Assembly (NCBI RefSeq): GCF_001653515.1 | Contig: NZ_LYOY01000001.1 | Coordinates: 1,116,001-1,180,000 of the forward strand | Source: Streptomyces sp. ERV7 | GTDB lineage: Bacteria; Actinomycetota; Actinomycetes; Streptomycetales; Streptomycetaceae | Length of the DNA: 64,000 nt | Direction: 5' to 3' | Part shown: positions 25,552 through 36,000 of the stretch, one piece after another | How positions within the stretch are numbered: position 1 is the first letter of the stretch | Layout of the letters: each line of letters opens with the position of its first letter | The notes under the pieces: model-generated | Told to the model about the DNA's origin: nothing | Seen by the model: only the letters and a program-made list of their open reading frames with translations | The model's database searches: none | Program-made: the position numbers and the translations under genes

Positions 25552-26265
25552 TCACTCCGGCACGAACGTGCCGAGCACCCTGTTCAGGACCCCGAGTTGA
25601 GCCGGCCAGTCCTCGTCCGGGCCGTACACCAGCACCGTGTACGGCACCCCGTTCCCGGCGACGAAGGAGCGGGCGATGCCCTGGATGCGATCGGTCTGGA
25701 CGCTGCGGTTGTACGCGTAGACCAGCTCGGCCGCGTCCGTGGCGGTCACCTCGGTCATCCGGCGCAGCGAGATCTCCTGGTACCCGCGGTGGAGGGAGAG
25801 GTTGTCCGAGGTGATGCGCAGCGCCTCGTACGGGGTGATGCCCGGTTCCGTCAGCCGGAACATCTGGAGCAGATAGCGCTGGTCGGGCGAGCGGTAGAGG
25901 GCGCTGCTGCGCTCCTCGGTGCGGGTCCAGGTGGCCGGTACGGCCACGCTCCAGCCGAGCGGGTCCTCCACCCGGCGGAAGCCGTCCGGCACCGGGGGGC
26001 CGGTGTCGGGCGTGGCGGTGTCGGTGGGCTCCCGCGTCGGCGTGGCGGTCGACTCGTCGGTGGACGTGGCCGTGGGCGAGTCCGTCGGCGTCCCGGTGGG
26101 GTCGGTCCCCTCGACCGACGCCGAGGACGAGGCGGCCGCCACTCCCCCGCTCCCGGAGCCGCCGTCCCGGCCCCACAGCAGCCAGCCACCGGCCGCGCCG
26201 CCCGCGAGGACGGCGGCGGCGACCGCGGCGACGACCGCCCGCTGCCTGCGCCGCCCCGCGTCCAC
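25552..26265 (-). CDS. Membrane-anchored protein with Thr/Pro-rich linker and extracellular domain; start unclear
   Basis: 237 residues from GTG 26265: a short basic segment, a transmembrane helix (residues about 8-33, AVVAAVAAAVLAGGAAGGWL), a low-complexity linker rich in T, P, S and E, then a compact domain (RRVEDPLGWSVAVPATWTRTE to NRVLGTFVPE) of a kind seen at the end of Streptomyces kinases and anchored proteins. The same frame continues upstream to about 26381 with protein-like sequence (QAGPAPGAYHEAETQGAYEL) but contains no start codon before a TGA. The gene may be frameshifted or 5'-truncated. Confidence 0.65.
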   Translation of the reverse strand: MDAGRRRQRAVVAAVAAAVLAGGAAGGWLLWGRDGGSGSGGVAAASSSASVEGTDPTGTPTDSPTATSTDESTATPTREPTDTATPDTGPPVPDGFRRVEDPLGWSVAVPATWTRTEERSSALYRSPDQRYLLQMFRLTEPGITPYEALRITSDNLSLHRGYQEISLRRMTEVTATDAAELVYAYNRSVQTDRIQGIARSFVAGNGVPYTVLVYGPDEDWPAQLGVLNRVLGTFVPE

Positions 26266-26425
26266 CGGCGCGTACGGGGGCGGGTGCGCCGGGTCGCGCG
26301 GCAGCTCGTACGCCCCCTGGGTCTCCGCCTCGTGGTACGCGCCCGGCGCCGGCCCGGCCTGCGGGCCCCCTTGCCCCGATCACCTACGCTTTCATCGGTA
26401 TTGCCCCCATCGGCGGAGGGGCCGA

Positions 26426-27442
26426 TCAGGCGGCGTCGGCCAGGGTGCCCGGGACGATCGCGGCCGGGCCGAAGCGGGCGCGGGCGCGGTCGGCGACCGC
26501 CTCGATGCGGCGGGCCCGGTCGTCCGTGGGGTCGAACGTCAGCTGCCGGGAGGCCAGTCGGGCGGGCGTCAGTCCCTCGGCCCGCAGGGAGACGCCCCGG
26601 ACGCGGGCTCGCTGGAGGCCGAGCGACTCATGGATCGCGTACGCCAGCGCGGTCAGCGCCGGGGAGTGGGCCGTGGGCTCGCGCAGGGTGCGGCCACGGG
26701 TGGTGGTGGACCGGTCGGCGTACCGGACGGTGAGCGTCAGGGAGCGGCACACCTGCTCCGTGCCGCGCAGCCGGGCGCCCAGCTCCTCCGCGAGGGAGAG
26801 CAGCGCACGGCGCCGGCGGTCGGGGTCCAACTCGTCGTGGGGGAAGGAGCGTTCGGCACCGAGGGAGCGGGCCGCCGCGTTCGGCACGACGGGTGTGCGG
26901 TCGATGCCCAGGGCCCGTTCATGGAGCTCGCGCCCGGTCCGCGCGCCGACGATCCGCTGCAAGGTGGCGAGCGGGGCGGCGGCGACCCGGCCGACCGAGT
27001 CGAGCCCGTACGAGCAGAGGGTACGGGCGGTCGCGGAGCCGACGCCGTCCAGCGCGGCGACGGGCTTGCCGGCCAGGAACTCCCTCACCTCGTCCGGGGG
27101 CAGCACCAGGGTCGTGCCCGGCCGGGCGCCCCGGGCGGCCATCCGGGCCAGCATCGGGTTGGGCCCGGCCCCGATGGCGCAGTCCACTCCGCAGTGGGCG
27201 AGCGCCCTGACCCGGATGACGGAGGCGAGCTGGGCCGCGTTCCACCCGAAGTACCGTTCGGCGCCCCGGACATCGACGAGCGCGGCGTCCGGCGGGAGCG
27301 CCTGCACGACCGGGGTGAGACCGCCGAGCACCGCGAGCAGCGCGGGGAGCACGGCCTCGCACCCGCCGCCCGCACCCGCGTTCCCACCGGCAGCGCATCC
27401 CCCGCCCTCAGGAGGCACATGGAACCGGACACAGAGGATCAT
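26426..27442 (-). CDS. imuB: Host ImuB-like Y-family polymerase homologue
   Basis: A 338-residue Y-family protein from ATG 27442, aligned with the element copy, whose start is MILYLHF; GAGG lies 6 bases upstream. The catalytic DxDxFFA motif of true translesion polymerases is absent, as in ImuB adaptor proteins. HhH-type VAALDGVGSATARTL and the little-finger region are present, with a possible clamp-binding SRQLTF near the C-terminus. ImuB recruits DnaE2 to the clamp during SOS mutagenesis. It follows the 3' part of the split dnaE2 and is now 23 kb away from the original promoter. Confidence 0.82.
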   Translation of the reverse strand: MILCVRFHVPPEGGGCAAGGNAGAGGGCEAVLPALLAVLGGLTPVVQALPPDAALVDVRGAERYFGWNAAQLASVIRVRALAHCGVDCAIGAGPNPMLARMAARGARPGTTLVLPPDEVREFLAGKPVAALDGVGSATARTLCSYGLDSVGRVAAAPLATLQRIVGARTGRELHERALGIDRTPVVPNAAARSLGAERSFPHDELDPDRRRRALLSLAEELGARLRGTEQVCRSLTLTVRYADRSTTTRGRTLREPTAHSPALTALAYAIHESLGLQRARVRGVSLRAEGLTPARLASRQLTFDPTDDRARRIEAVADRARARFGPAAIVPGTLADAA

Positions 27443-27638
27443 CCCGCGCCTCATCCCGCGCCTCATCCCGCGCTCCCCGGGCTCTGGTGCCACAGCTTCC
27501 GGCCGGTGGCGGCCCGTTCGCCGGGGGGCTGGAGGTCGGCCCAGGGGTTCAGCTGATACCCCGTGGACAGTTCGATACGGCGTCCGCCGCCGGGCTCCTC
27601 CCCGGGCACCCCTTCGCCCTCGCCCGCACCCTTGCCCC

Positions 27639-27674
27639 TGTCCTTGTCCTTGTCCTTGTCCTTGTCCTTGTCCC
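27639..27674. repeat. TCCTTG hexamer repeat inside the dnaE2 3' part
   Basis: About six tandem TCCTTG units, with small changes at the ends, code on the minus strand for alternating Lys-Asp (DKDKDKDKDKD) in the variable linker of DnaE2. The unit is a multiple of three, so expansion would not shift the frame. Confidence 0.75.
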
Positions 27675-29075
27675 TGCCGTCGCCGCCGCCCTCGCCGCCG
27701 GGCGTCGCCAGACGGGCCGAGACCGCGTCCAGGCCGCCCTCGCGGCGCAGTTCCACCAGTTCGGCCAGGTTCCAGGCCGCCGCGCCCACCACGCTCAGGC
27801 TGCGTGGGCCGCGCCGTTGCACCACCCCTCGTACCAGCAGCAGCCAGGAATGGAAGACCGTGTGAGCGCAGGCGGCGTGGCTGTCGCCGAAGAAGGCGAG
27901 GTCGACCAGGCCCGTTCCATCGTCCAGCGTGGTGAAGATGACCCGCTGACCGGACCGGACGGGCGGGGTCTGGGTGGCCGCCTTGGCGCCCGCGACCAGG
28001 ACGGTCTCCCCGTGCCCGGCGTCCCGCAGCCGCTTGGCCGAGACCACTCCCAGCTCCTTCAGGAACGTCTCGTGATCCACCATCAGATGGCGGGACGTGT
28101 CCATGCCGAGGATGCCCAGCTCGGCGCTGAGCCGCTCCGCCTCGTCGAGGTCGGGCAGTCCGGCGCGGGCCGTCCGCCGCCCGTCGCCGAGCGGGAGCTG
28201 GCCGCCACCGGACCCGGCCGCGCGCCGGGCGCGGTGGAGTTCGGCGAGGTGCAGCAGCAGGTCGCGCCGGTTGCCGCCGAACGCGTCGAGCGCGCCGACC
28301 TGGGCGAGCCGTTCGGCCACGGGGCGGCTCGGCCTGGCCCGCCGCCAGAAGTCGAGCAGCGAGGAGTAGGGCTGCCCCTGTGCGATCCGGGCGGTCTCGG
28401 CCTCGCTGATCCCCTGGACGTCCGCGAGCGCCAGACGGAGCCCCCAGATCCGGGAATTGGATACCAGTTCGATTCGATGGACGGCCGACGACCGGTTCAC
28501 GTCCACCGGCAGGATCGGCACCCCGCGCCGCCGCGCGTCCGCGAGCAGCAGCCGCTTGGGGTACATCCCGGGGTCGTGGGTGAGCAGCCCGGCGTAGAAG
28601 GCGGCCGGGTGGTGGGCCTTGAGCCAGGCCGACTGGTAGGTCGGCACGGCGAACGCGACGGCGTGCGCCTTGCAGAAGCCGTACGAGCCGAAGGCCTTGA
28701 TGATCTCCCAGGTTCGGTCGATCACTTCGGGTGTGTACGAGCGCCCGGCCGCGCACGCGGCGAACCAGACGCGGATCTTCTCCTGCGACTCGGGGTCGGA
28801 GAGCGCACGCCGCGCCTGGTCGGCCTTGGCCCGGTCGCAGCCGGTCATCACGGACACCATCTCGATGAGCTGCTCGTGGAAGACGACGACGCCGTAGGTC
28901 TCCCCCAGGACGCCCGCCAGGTCCTCGTGCGGATGGCGCACCGGGGCCCGCCCGTGGCGCGCCTCGATGAACGGCCGGACCATGTCGGCGGCGACCGGCC
29001 CCGGCCGGAAGAGCGAGATGTCCACGACCAGGTCGTGGAAGGTCGAGGGCTGGAGCCGCCCGATCAGATCGCGCT

Positions 29076-29081
29076 GGCCCG
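29076..29081. other. attL core of the element
   Basis: GGCCCG. On the left the host sequence reads GCGCT up to the core; on the right the element continues TTCATTAGTC. Confidence 0.8.
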
Positions 29082-29092
29082 TTCATTAGTCA

Positions 29093-29110
29093 AGTCATGT
29101 GTCGGGTTTC
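29093..29110 (+). repeat. Terminal motif inside the left end
   Basis: AGTCATGTGTCGGGTTTC, 11 bases inside the core. The right end carries a related motif, AGTCACTGTCGGTTTTC, read inward. A second TGTGTCGG follows at 29114-29121. These are candidate recombinase binding sites. Confidence 0.6.
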
Positions 29111-29166
29111 TATGTGTCGGCTTCCCTGCTGGCCCCGGGCCCTCTTGAACCGTCCCCGATACCTCG

Positions 29167-30594
29167 TCAAATGGAGCGGTAGCCGGGCGGCCGCCGACGG
29201 ATACCGATGAGAGCCTCACGCACCTGGTCCACCAGGGCAGAATCCGGATCGCGCCTATCTACCAGGTCGTTGTACAGGCTGCCCAACTCCCGGGCTGCGT
29301 CCGCGAAGCGGTGCACGTCGCGGAGCAACAGGCCGACGTACAGACGTACCTCCAAGACCACAGTGTTCGTGGGCGCCCGGTGAGCGCGCAACTGGGTCAG
29401 TTCACGCTGGAGGTCATCCAGTGCGCGCTGGTGCTGGCCGAGTCCGATACGACAGCGGGCGGCCTGAATGCGGCAGGCGCGGGCGTCGTCCGCCGCCTGT
29501 GCGCCGAGGAGCCCGAGTTCGGCGGCCAAGGCGTCATAGGCTGGCAGTGCCGAACTCAGTTTGCCCGCCTCAAACAGGGCCTGGGCGGCTGCTAGGCGGT
29601 CGGCCCGTCCCTCCGCGCTGACCTGCGTGTGGCGCTGCTGAGGACCGGTTGTCGACGTGGCGGCCGACAAGCGTAGTGCGTCGCCAGGTATCGGCACCGG
29701 GGGCAGCGTCAAGGTCGGCAGGTCGGGGAAGAACAGGTAGCCGGGATGCTGGTGTGGCAGGTGGCCCAGGAGCTCGTCGATCACGTGGCGAGCACTGTTG
29801 GGGCGATCGTCGGCGCGCTTGGCCAGCAGGTCCAGAACGAGCCGTTCCAGTCGCGGGTCAACGTCCCTGCGGGCGCTGCGCAACGGTGAGGGGGGCTGGA
29901 GCACGTGCGCGCACATCAGGTTGACGATGTTGTCCCCGTCGAACAGCCGCTCACCTGCCAGAAGCTCGTACAGGACCACGCCCAGGGCGTAGAGGTCGGT
30001 CTGTGGCGTGATATGACCCGCATCGAACTGTTCGGGGGCCATGTAGTGCGGGCTGCCGATGATCTGTTGGGGTTTCGTCAGGCGGGTGGGCGCATCCGCT
30101 CCCAGGGCCATGGCGATGCCAAAGTCGAGAACCTTCACAGTGCCGTCGACCGCGATCATGATATTGGCTGGCTTGATGTCGCGGTGGATCACGTGGACTT
30201 CGTGGGCGTGGTGCAGGGCGGCGCATACGTGCAAGGCCAGACATACGGCCCACACTGGAGGCACGCTCCCAGAAGCGTCGATCACCCGCTTCAGGGAGAC
30301 GCCCTGTACGAGTTCCATGACCATGAACATGCGATCTGCGGTGCCGTCAAGGAAGGCGTCGTGCACCTGGGGGATGCCCGGGTGGTGCAGCTGCGCGGTC
30401 ACGCGCACCTCCCGTTGGAAGCGTTCCACGAAGGCGGCAGCGTCATGGTGGGCGGCGAGGTCATCCAGGATGAGTTTGACGGCGACATCGCGGCCCAAGA
30501 GCAGATCGTAGGCGCGCCAGACCTGCCCCATGCCGCCTTCGTCGAGCGATTCGCGCAGCGCGTAGCGCTTGGCGATGATCCGTGGCTCAGGCAC
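29167..30594 (-). CDS. Cytoplasmic serine/threonine protein kinase with TPR-like C-terminus
   Basis: 475 residues from GTG 30594. Hanks motifs are complete: GEGGMGQVWRAY-like loop (DEGGMGQVWRAYD), VAVK lysine (about 38), HRDIKPANIM (about 138), DFG (about 156) and MAPEQF. The C-terminal 150 residues are helical, TPR-like (RLAAAQALFEAGKLSSALPAY). No transmembrane segment or PASTA repeats are seen, unlike PknB-type kinases. Its start overlaps the AIPR stop by 8 bases, so the two proteins are made together. This points to a two-gene defence or regulatory module; the target is unknown. Confidence 0.87.
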   Translation of the reverse strand: MPEPRIIAKRYALRESLDEGGMGQVWRAYDLLLGRDVAVKLILDDLAAHHDAAAFVERFQREVRVTAQLHHPGIPQVHDAFLDGTADRMFMVMELVQGVSLKRVIDASGSVPPVWAVCLALHVCAALHHAHEVHVIHRDIKPANIMIAVDGTVKVLDFGIAMALGADAPTRLTKPQQIIGSPHYMAPEQFDAGHITPQTDLYALGVVLYELLAGERLFDGDNIVNLMCAHVLQPPSPLRSARRDVDPRLERLVLDLLAKRADDRPNSARHVIDELLGHLPHQHPGYLFFPDLPTLTLPPVPIPGDALRLSAATSTTGPQQRHTQVSAEGRADRLAAAQALFEAGKLSSALPAYDALAAELGLLGAQAADDARACRIQAARCRIGLGQHQRALDDLQRELTQLRAHRAPTNTVVLEVRLYVGLLLRDVHRFADAARELGSLYNDLVDRRDPDSALVDQVREALIGIRRRPPGYRSI

Positions 30595-32758
30595 CGTTCG
30601 TGCCGTCCTCCCGCCTCACGTCCCCACCGCTCTCGCCCGGGTACGACTCAGCCGTCTGGGTCTCGTGCCACAGTTCCTGCGCAAGGTCGCTCAGTGTGGG
30701 GCCGCCGGGCATAGCCCAGCGCGTGCTGCCCTGGACCGCGAGCGGGGCGTCGTCCCAGCCAGCCTGCCGCCACATGTGCACGATCAGACCGGCAAGGGAG
30801 TAGCGGCCTCCGTCCGCCGCCCACAGCAGCGGCTTGGCCGTGTCGTTGGTCCATGTCGCCATGAACCGGTTCGGGTCGGCATTCAGCCACTCCCCGATCG
30901 CCTCGTCCTCCCGGGGGCCGGGGTGGTACATGAGCTGGGTGCCCTCTGGCAGCCGGCGCTGATCGACCAGGAGCCGCACGGGGTTGGGACGCCGCCCGCG
31001 GCGCGACTCGGGGGGACGCTGATAGACGGCGAGCTCGGGGTCGTGCCCCGGTCGTTCGAACGACTCCAGGACGGCTGCCGCCAGGTCCCGGCAAACGGCC
31101 GCCTGTGAGAACGTGCGCGAGACGAAGCTGTGCGGCCCGTACAGCAGATCGACTTCGGCGATGAGGTGGGCCAGGGCCTGAGCAGTGAGTTTCACGGCAG
31201 CGTCCAGCATGGGCTGCCAGTCCGCATCAAGGTCGTCGATAGCCTCAATGTCCGTGCGCTGGAACACCAGATGAGCCACCAGGAGGGCACCGCTCTCCGC
31301 GATTGCGGCAGCCCGGCCGGGCAAGGTCGCGGCCAGGTCGTGGACGGTCTGCTGCACGGTGCGTAGCAGCTGCACCGAGCGCCAGATCTGCACGGCGGAG
31401 GGCGGCTCGGCAAACAGCTGCGTATAGCCGCCCTCCGGGGCAGACTGCCACAGGAAGTCGGTGGAGGCACGAGTCCCTGCAACCATCCGTGCGTCGGAGT
31501 GAGCGCAGGCCAGGGCGGTGGCTGCTTCCAATACGGTGCAGCCCGCGTCGGGCGCGGGCTCAAGTTCACCGCGCTTGACGATGTAGTCCTTCTCAAGGGT
31601 GAGCCGGAAGTCGTCGCGGATGTAGGCCTGCACCGGATCCAGTGCGATGAAGTCGCGTTGCTCCACATGGTTTTGGGTGTTGGTGGCCACCGTGACAGAG
31701 CTGGCAAACCCGGGCGGGGTCTGTCCGACGGTGATGATCCTTACCATGACCTTCACCTCGGCGAGCGCCTGCGGATCGTCCGCGAAAGCGCGGTACAGCG
31801 ATGCCACAGTCTGTGCACCATTAACGATCTGCGCGTCGGTCAGGGTGAGGCGCACCGGCGCGCCCTGGGCGCGGCGACCGAAGTACTCGGCGGTGGCCGA
31901 CTCGCACAGCACCGTGATCCCGTTGTTGAAGTACCAGAATTTCTCGGGGTTTTTGGCCAGGCTGTCGTCCAGCGTGGCGTTGACCGATGTGTGCCCCAGC
32001 GAGCGGCGTACGTTGACGTTAAATAGTTCTCCGCCGTGCCGCTCGTACCAGTGGGCGATCTCGTCGGCGGTGACCGTGCCGACATGGGCGGGATACGGCA
32101 GATCCTGCCCGTACCAGCCGTCGACGAAGGTGGCCGTCACGGTCACTGGCTGTGGCGCCAGGTCCTGGCGGATCGCCGCGACCAGATCGCTGCTCGCGAG
32201 CACCGTCAGATTGGTGCGGGTGTCCAAGTCGGGAGACTCGCGGTGGATCAGCTGCAGGGCGCTCGTCGCCGGTGCCGCCGGCCCCATGACGGCAGCAACG
32301 AGGTGGACCTGGGGCATGGGCTGGGCAAGCACACGGTGGATTCGATCCGCGAAGCCCTGGAATCGGGCGTTGAAGCGGTCGAAGTCCAGGTTGTCCAGCA
32401 TCCGGAAGGCGTTGAGGAGCTTAGAGGCGTCGGCGGACGTGAACCGGGCAGCGCCCTGGTCACTCCACTTGGCCTGGATCAACCACAACTCACCTGTAGC
32501 CTGCGACACGGCCACGGCATCGATGCCGAAGTCATCAGCTCCGTCGGTGACAGCGGCGGCCGCCTCCTGCGAGGTGCAGTCTGTCGCGATCCGTACTGCC
32601 TTCGCCGCGAGGGCACGGGAGAAGAACAGGGTCTCGCGGTTGCGGGCGAACTCGCTCTCCCCCAGGTCGATCAGCCCGTCGAACTCACTCGCGAGAGCCT
32701 GCCGGACCTGCCGCACCTGCAGGGGCGTAGCCGCCTCTGGGTTACTCCCTGCCGTCAC
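30587..32758 (-). CDS. AIPR-family abortive-infection-type protein with PD-(D/E)xK-like N-terminus
   Basis: 723 residues from GTG 32758 (GGAG 7 bases before it); GTG 32788 is a weaker alternative. Residues about 78-100 read GIDAVAV then LWLIQAKW, a nuclease-type D...QxK motif. The AIPR core follows: NVRRSLGHTSVN, FWYFNNGITVL (about 273) and DAQIVNGAQTVASLY (about 313). AIPR proteins are linked to phage abortive infection and restriction-like defence. The C-terminal 150 residues are extra. Coupled to the kinase gene by overlap. Confidence 0.85.
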   Translation of the reverse strand: MTAGSNPEAATPLQVRQVRQALASEFDGLIDLGESEFARNRETLFFSRALAAKAVRIATDCTSQEAAAAVTDGADDFGIDAVAVSQATGELWLIQAKWSDQGAARFTSADASKLLNAFRMLDNLDFDRFNARFQGFADRIHRVLAQPMPQVHLVAAVMGPAAPATSALQLIHRESPDLDTRTNLTVLASSDLVAAIRQDLAPQPVTVTATFVDGWYGQDLPYPAHVGTVTADEIAHWYERHGGELFNVNVRRSLGHTSVNATLDDSLAKNPEKFWYFNNGITVLCESATAEYFGRRAQGAPVRLTLTDAQIVNGAQTVASLYRAFADDPQALAEVKVMVRIITVGQTPPGFASSVTVATNTQNHVEQRDFIALDPVQAYIRDDFRLTLEKDYIVKRGELEPAPDAGCTVLEAATALACAHSDARMVAGTRASTDFLWQSAPEGGYTQLFAEPPSAVQIWRSVQLLRTVQQTVHDLAATLPGRAAAIAESGALLVAHLVFQRTDIEAIDDLDADWQPMLDAAVKLTAQALAHLIAEVDLLYGPHSFVSRTFSQAAVCRDLAAAVLESFERPGHDPELAVYQRPPESRRGRRPNPVRLLVDQRRLPEGTQLMYHPGPREDEAIGEWLNADPNRFMATWTNDTAKPLLWAADGGRYSLAGLIVHMWRQAGWDDAPLAVQGSTRWAMPGGPTLSDLAQELWHETQTAESYPGESGGDVRREDGTNGA

Positions 32759-33036
32759 GCCCCGTCTCCGTCCGTTTGCGACCAGCACTATACGAACGAG
32801 GACGCGCCCAGCTCCACGAGGGTTCCCAGAGGCTCGGCGCGCCCAGAACGGGCCAGTTCCAGAAATGTAGTGCCACCTACGGCGACCAGCACAGGGCCTG
32901 GCTACAAGTCGCTCTTAGGCAGATCCGTCACGAATAGAACACACCATTAGCAACTATGCAACAGGCTCCCTTAATGCCCAACGCCTTGGAGATTCCCTCT
33001 CATTCCTAAAGTCCGAGTTGCTGGATGGTATGGATG
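32759..33036. other. Gap between the AIPR and helicase genes
   Basis: About 280 bases, AT-richer than the flanks. It contains the promoter region of the AIPR-kinase operon and the tail of the helicase operon. No ORF or clear terminator was found. Confidence 0.4.
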
Positions 33037-36000
33037 TCACCAGGCGGCCCGCAGGCTCAAAGTGAGCCGGTCGTCAGTGAGGGTCGCGTCGAAATCGATT
33101 CCGCTGTCGATAATCGTGAGGACGTCGAGATACGTGTCGGCCGGGATGATAGCCACAGTGTCTTGGTTTGCGTCGGCGGTCAGGGGTGACGGCTGAGGAC
33201 CGGCGGAGAACCTCAACTGGACGGGGAGGCCGTCAGCGACGGCCACTCCGGTGGTCGTGACATGCAAGGAGGTATGTCTGGCATCGAGCAGGCTGCCGAT
33301 CATACTGGGGCGGCGAGTGCGGACGTATTCCAGCAGGTCGTTGATCTCATAGGAGGTGGCGGAAAATTCGCGGCGCCATCCGTCAATGTGGAGGTCGGTC
33401 AGCCAGGCGCGCAGTTCATCAGCGCCAATGTTCCGGTCGTTGGCCGACCGGCCGATCTGGTGGGCGAGGCGGCGGGAGGTGACACCAGCGTTTAGCAGGG
33501 CGAGGGCCTGAGCGGTGTCAACACCGTGGCGCAGGTGCCAACCGACGGTGGCGGGCAGCCTGATCTCGGCCCGGGCTTGTTCCAGACGAGTGTTGATGAG
33601 GTTGGTCAGCGCGCCGAGGGTCCAGGCGAGATAGTGCTCGAAGGTAACGCTGATGTTGCTGACGGTCTGTTCCAAAGCCCATTCGCGAGGCAGACCCGGC
33701 AGCCAGGCGTCGGCGAGGTCGGGGATGGTCGTACCACCGGTCCATCCGGTGATCGCCGCGGCAATGTCTACGTGGCGGCGAGCGCTGGTGCTGGTCCGCT
33801 TCTCAGTGAAAGTCCACGCTTCCTTGGCTTCTGGGAAAGTCAGCAGAACGCCGTACACGCCGTACTGGGTGAAGAAGTCCAGAGTCCGCTGGAGTGGCCA
33901 TTCGTCAGGGAGCACGCCAGCCAAGACCTCTGCCCAGATGCCCTCGTAGGCCGGCGCGGTGGCGGCGGGGTCTCGCAGGAGGGCCTGGGCGAGGGCTTCG
34001 GCGATCGAGTCCAGGGCGCGGGCGGTGCCGATGCTGGTGCCCGGGGTGGTCCAGCGCCGCCGGGCGGCCGGTTCGGTGGCCTCGTACTGTTCGGCGACCT
34101 TTGTGGCCAGTTGCAGCCAGCGGTCCTTGAGATCGGGCGGTAGCTGTCGCATGGCCAACAGCCGCTCGACGGCGGCCATCGGCTCGATGGCCGTGAGGGT
34201 GGGAACGCGGGAGAGCGCGTCTAGGGTGAACCACACGTAGGAGGCGAAGTTGGCAGCGTGATTCTCGGCGAGCTTGAAGATGGCATCGGCGGTCTCAGCA
34301 ATCAGCTGTTCGGCGGCGGCGAGGTCGGTCAGGGCGTCGTCGGTGCCGAGCGCGGACAGCACCTGCAGGCGCTCCGCGCCAGGTTCGAGCAGGGAAAAGT
34401 CGGGGGAGCGCGGGTCGCGGTGGCGGGTGAGCAGGATCCAGCCTTCGCTTTCGCGTCCGGCCCGTCCGGCACGGCCAACGGCGTTGAGCAGTTGCGCTGG
34501 TCCCATTTGCGGCTGGCCGGACCAGGTGCGTGGCAGACCGTCGTCGACCTCACTGTTGATGATGACGGAGCGCACCGGCAGGTTGACGCCGTCGGTGAGC
34601 GTGCTGGTACAGCACAGTGCTTTGAGCTGGTCGCTGCGCAGGGCGTCCTCGACGGCGTGCAGGACTTCGGCGGGCAGTTGGGCGTGGTGGTAGGCGACCC
34701 CGTGTCGGGCGCAGTCCACGATCGGGTGGTCGGCGCCGAGGGTGTCGGCGAGGAAGCCAGCGAGTGGGGCTGCGGGCGGGAATTCGGGCAGGAGAGCGGC
34801 GATGGCCTGGGCGGTGTTGCGTGTGGCGAGGCGGGAGGTGCAGACCACCAGGACACTGCCAGTGCGGGATAGGTGTGCAGCCCCAAATGCGAATAGGGCG
34901 TAGTTCGTCACCGATGAGGCCTGCTTGCCGGTGGTGTCGCCGGGGAACTTCTCACGGTAGACCCGCTGCCCTAGCGGCTGGTCACGCTGAGTGGCCATGT
35001 GAAAAGTCTTGCCGGCCGAGGTCGGGCGGACGCTGATGCGCAGGCCCATCGGCAGGACCGCCTCTGTGTTGCGGGTCCGGTTTGCGCGCGGCGGGAGCTT
35101 GGTACGGGTGAGCTGGTCAGAGAACTTGATTGGGCTCAGAAGACCGTGCAACCGACGGGGCCCGCGCCATTGCGAGGTGAACACGACGTCCTCGGCGGGC
35201 TGGCTGGGGTCGAGCCAGGCTGCGAGCTCAGCGTGGTTGCCGACCGCGGCAGACAGCAGGACCAGCCGCGGTGGGCTCGGATGGGCCTGGCAGAACGCCA
35301 AGAGTCCTTCGAGGAGGAAGCCGCGCTCCGTGTGCTGCATGTGATGAGCCTCGTCGACCACGATCAGGCCCACCCCCTCCAGTGCTGCATTCGCGTCCTG
35401 CCGCAGGGCGTGCATCAGCCGCTCGGGAGTGAGGACCTCCACATCTCCATCGCCGACTGTGGCTTGGGCGCCCGGCGCGGGGAAGTCGGGCAGGTCGTCG
35501 CCAAGTTTGCGGCCCAGCACTCGTAGCCGGGAGCGAAGGGCCTGGCGCATCTCCCGGCCCAGGCTGCGCAGCGGCGAGACATACAGCACCCGACCGGCAC
35601 CAGCAGCCAGATGGGCGCAGATGACTAGCTGTGCCATGAGCGTCTTGCCAGCACTGGTCGGCACGCTGATCAGCAGCCGGGAGGTGGCTGGGTCCAGCGG
35701 GCGGGACTGTCGCAGCAGTTCCCGCTGCGGCGGCCACAGCGTCATCACTGGAGGGTCGGAGAGGGCGAAGGCCTGGGCGAGTGCTGGCGGGGTATCGGGA
35801 GGCAGCAGCCGCTGGAGACTGCCGTCGGCCAGGTCGTCCAGGAGTTCCAGCAGATGGGCGGCTACCCAGCGGGCGGAGCGGTCCGCTATGCCGGCGCTGC
35901 CAGTGACCACATCCCGCAGATGAGTCCGAGCGGTCTCCAATGCTGCGGGGTCGGCACGGGTAAGAAACAGTGTCAGGTTGTGAACCGCCTCAATGACGGC

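Larger units (their letters stand above)
27463..29081 (-). pseudogene. dnaE2: Host dnaE2, 3' part, cut off by the inserted element
   Basis: From the core at 29076-29081 the frame reads PGQRDLIGRLQPSTFHDLV and on to the DnaE2 C-terminus. It contains fingers residues (DISLFRPGPVAADMV), the HhH region (ERLAQVGALDAFGG) and the OB-fold (VLVAGAKAATQTPPVRSGQ). The 5' part is at 52391-54341. Joined at the core, 650 codons plus 538 codons (with stop) give one unbroken frame of 1187 residues. A GTG at 29025 could start a 520-residue fragment lacking all three catalytic aspartates. The stop overlaps an upstream in-frame ATG of imuB. Confidence 0.92.

Noticed and set aside
26426..29086. An 886-codon frame on the minus strand over imuB and the dnaE2 3' part.
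   Set aside because: It is out of frame with DnaE2 over most of its length; only the imuB part is real.
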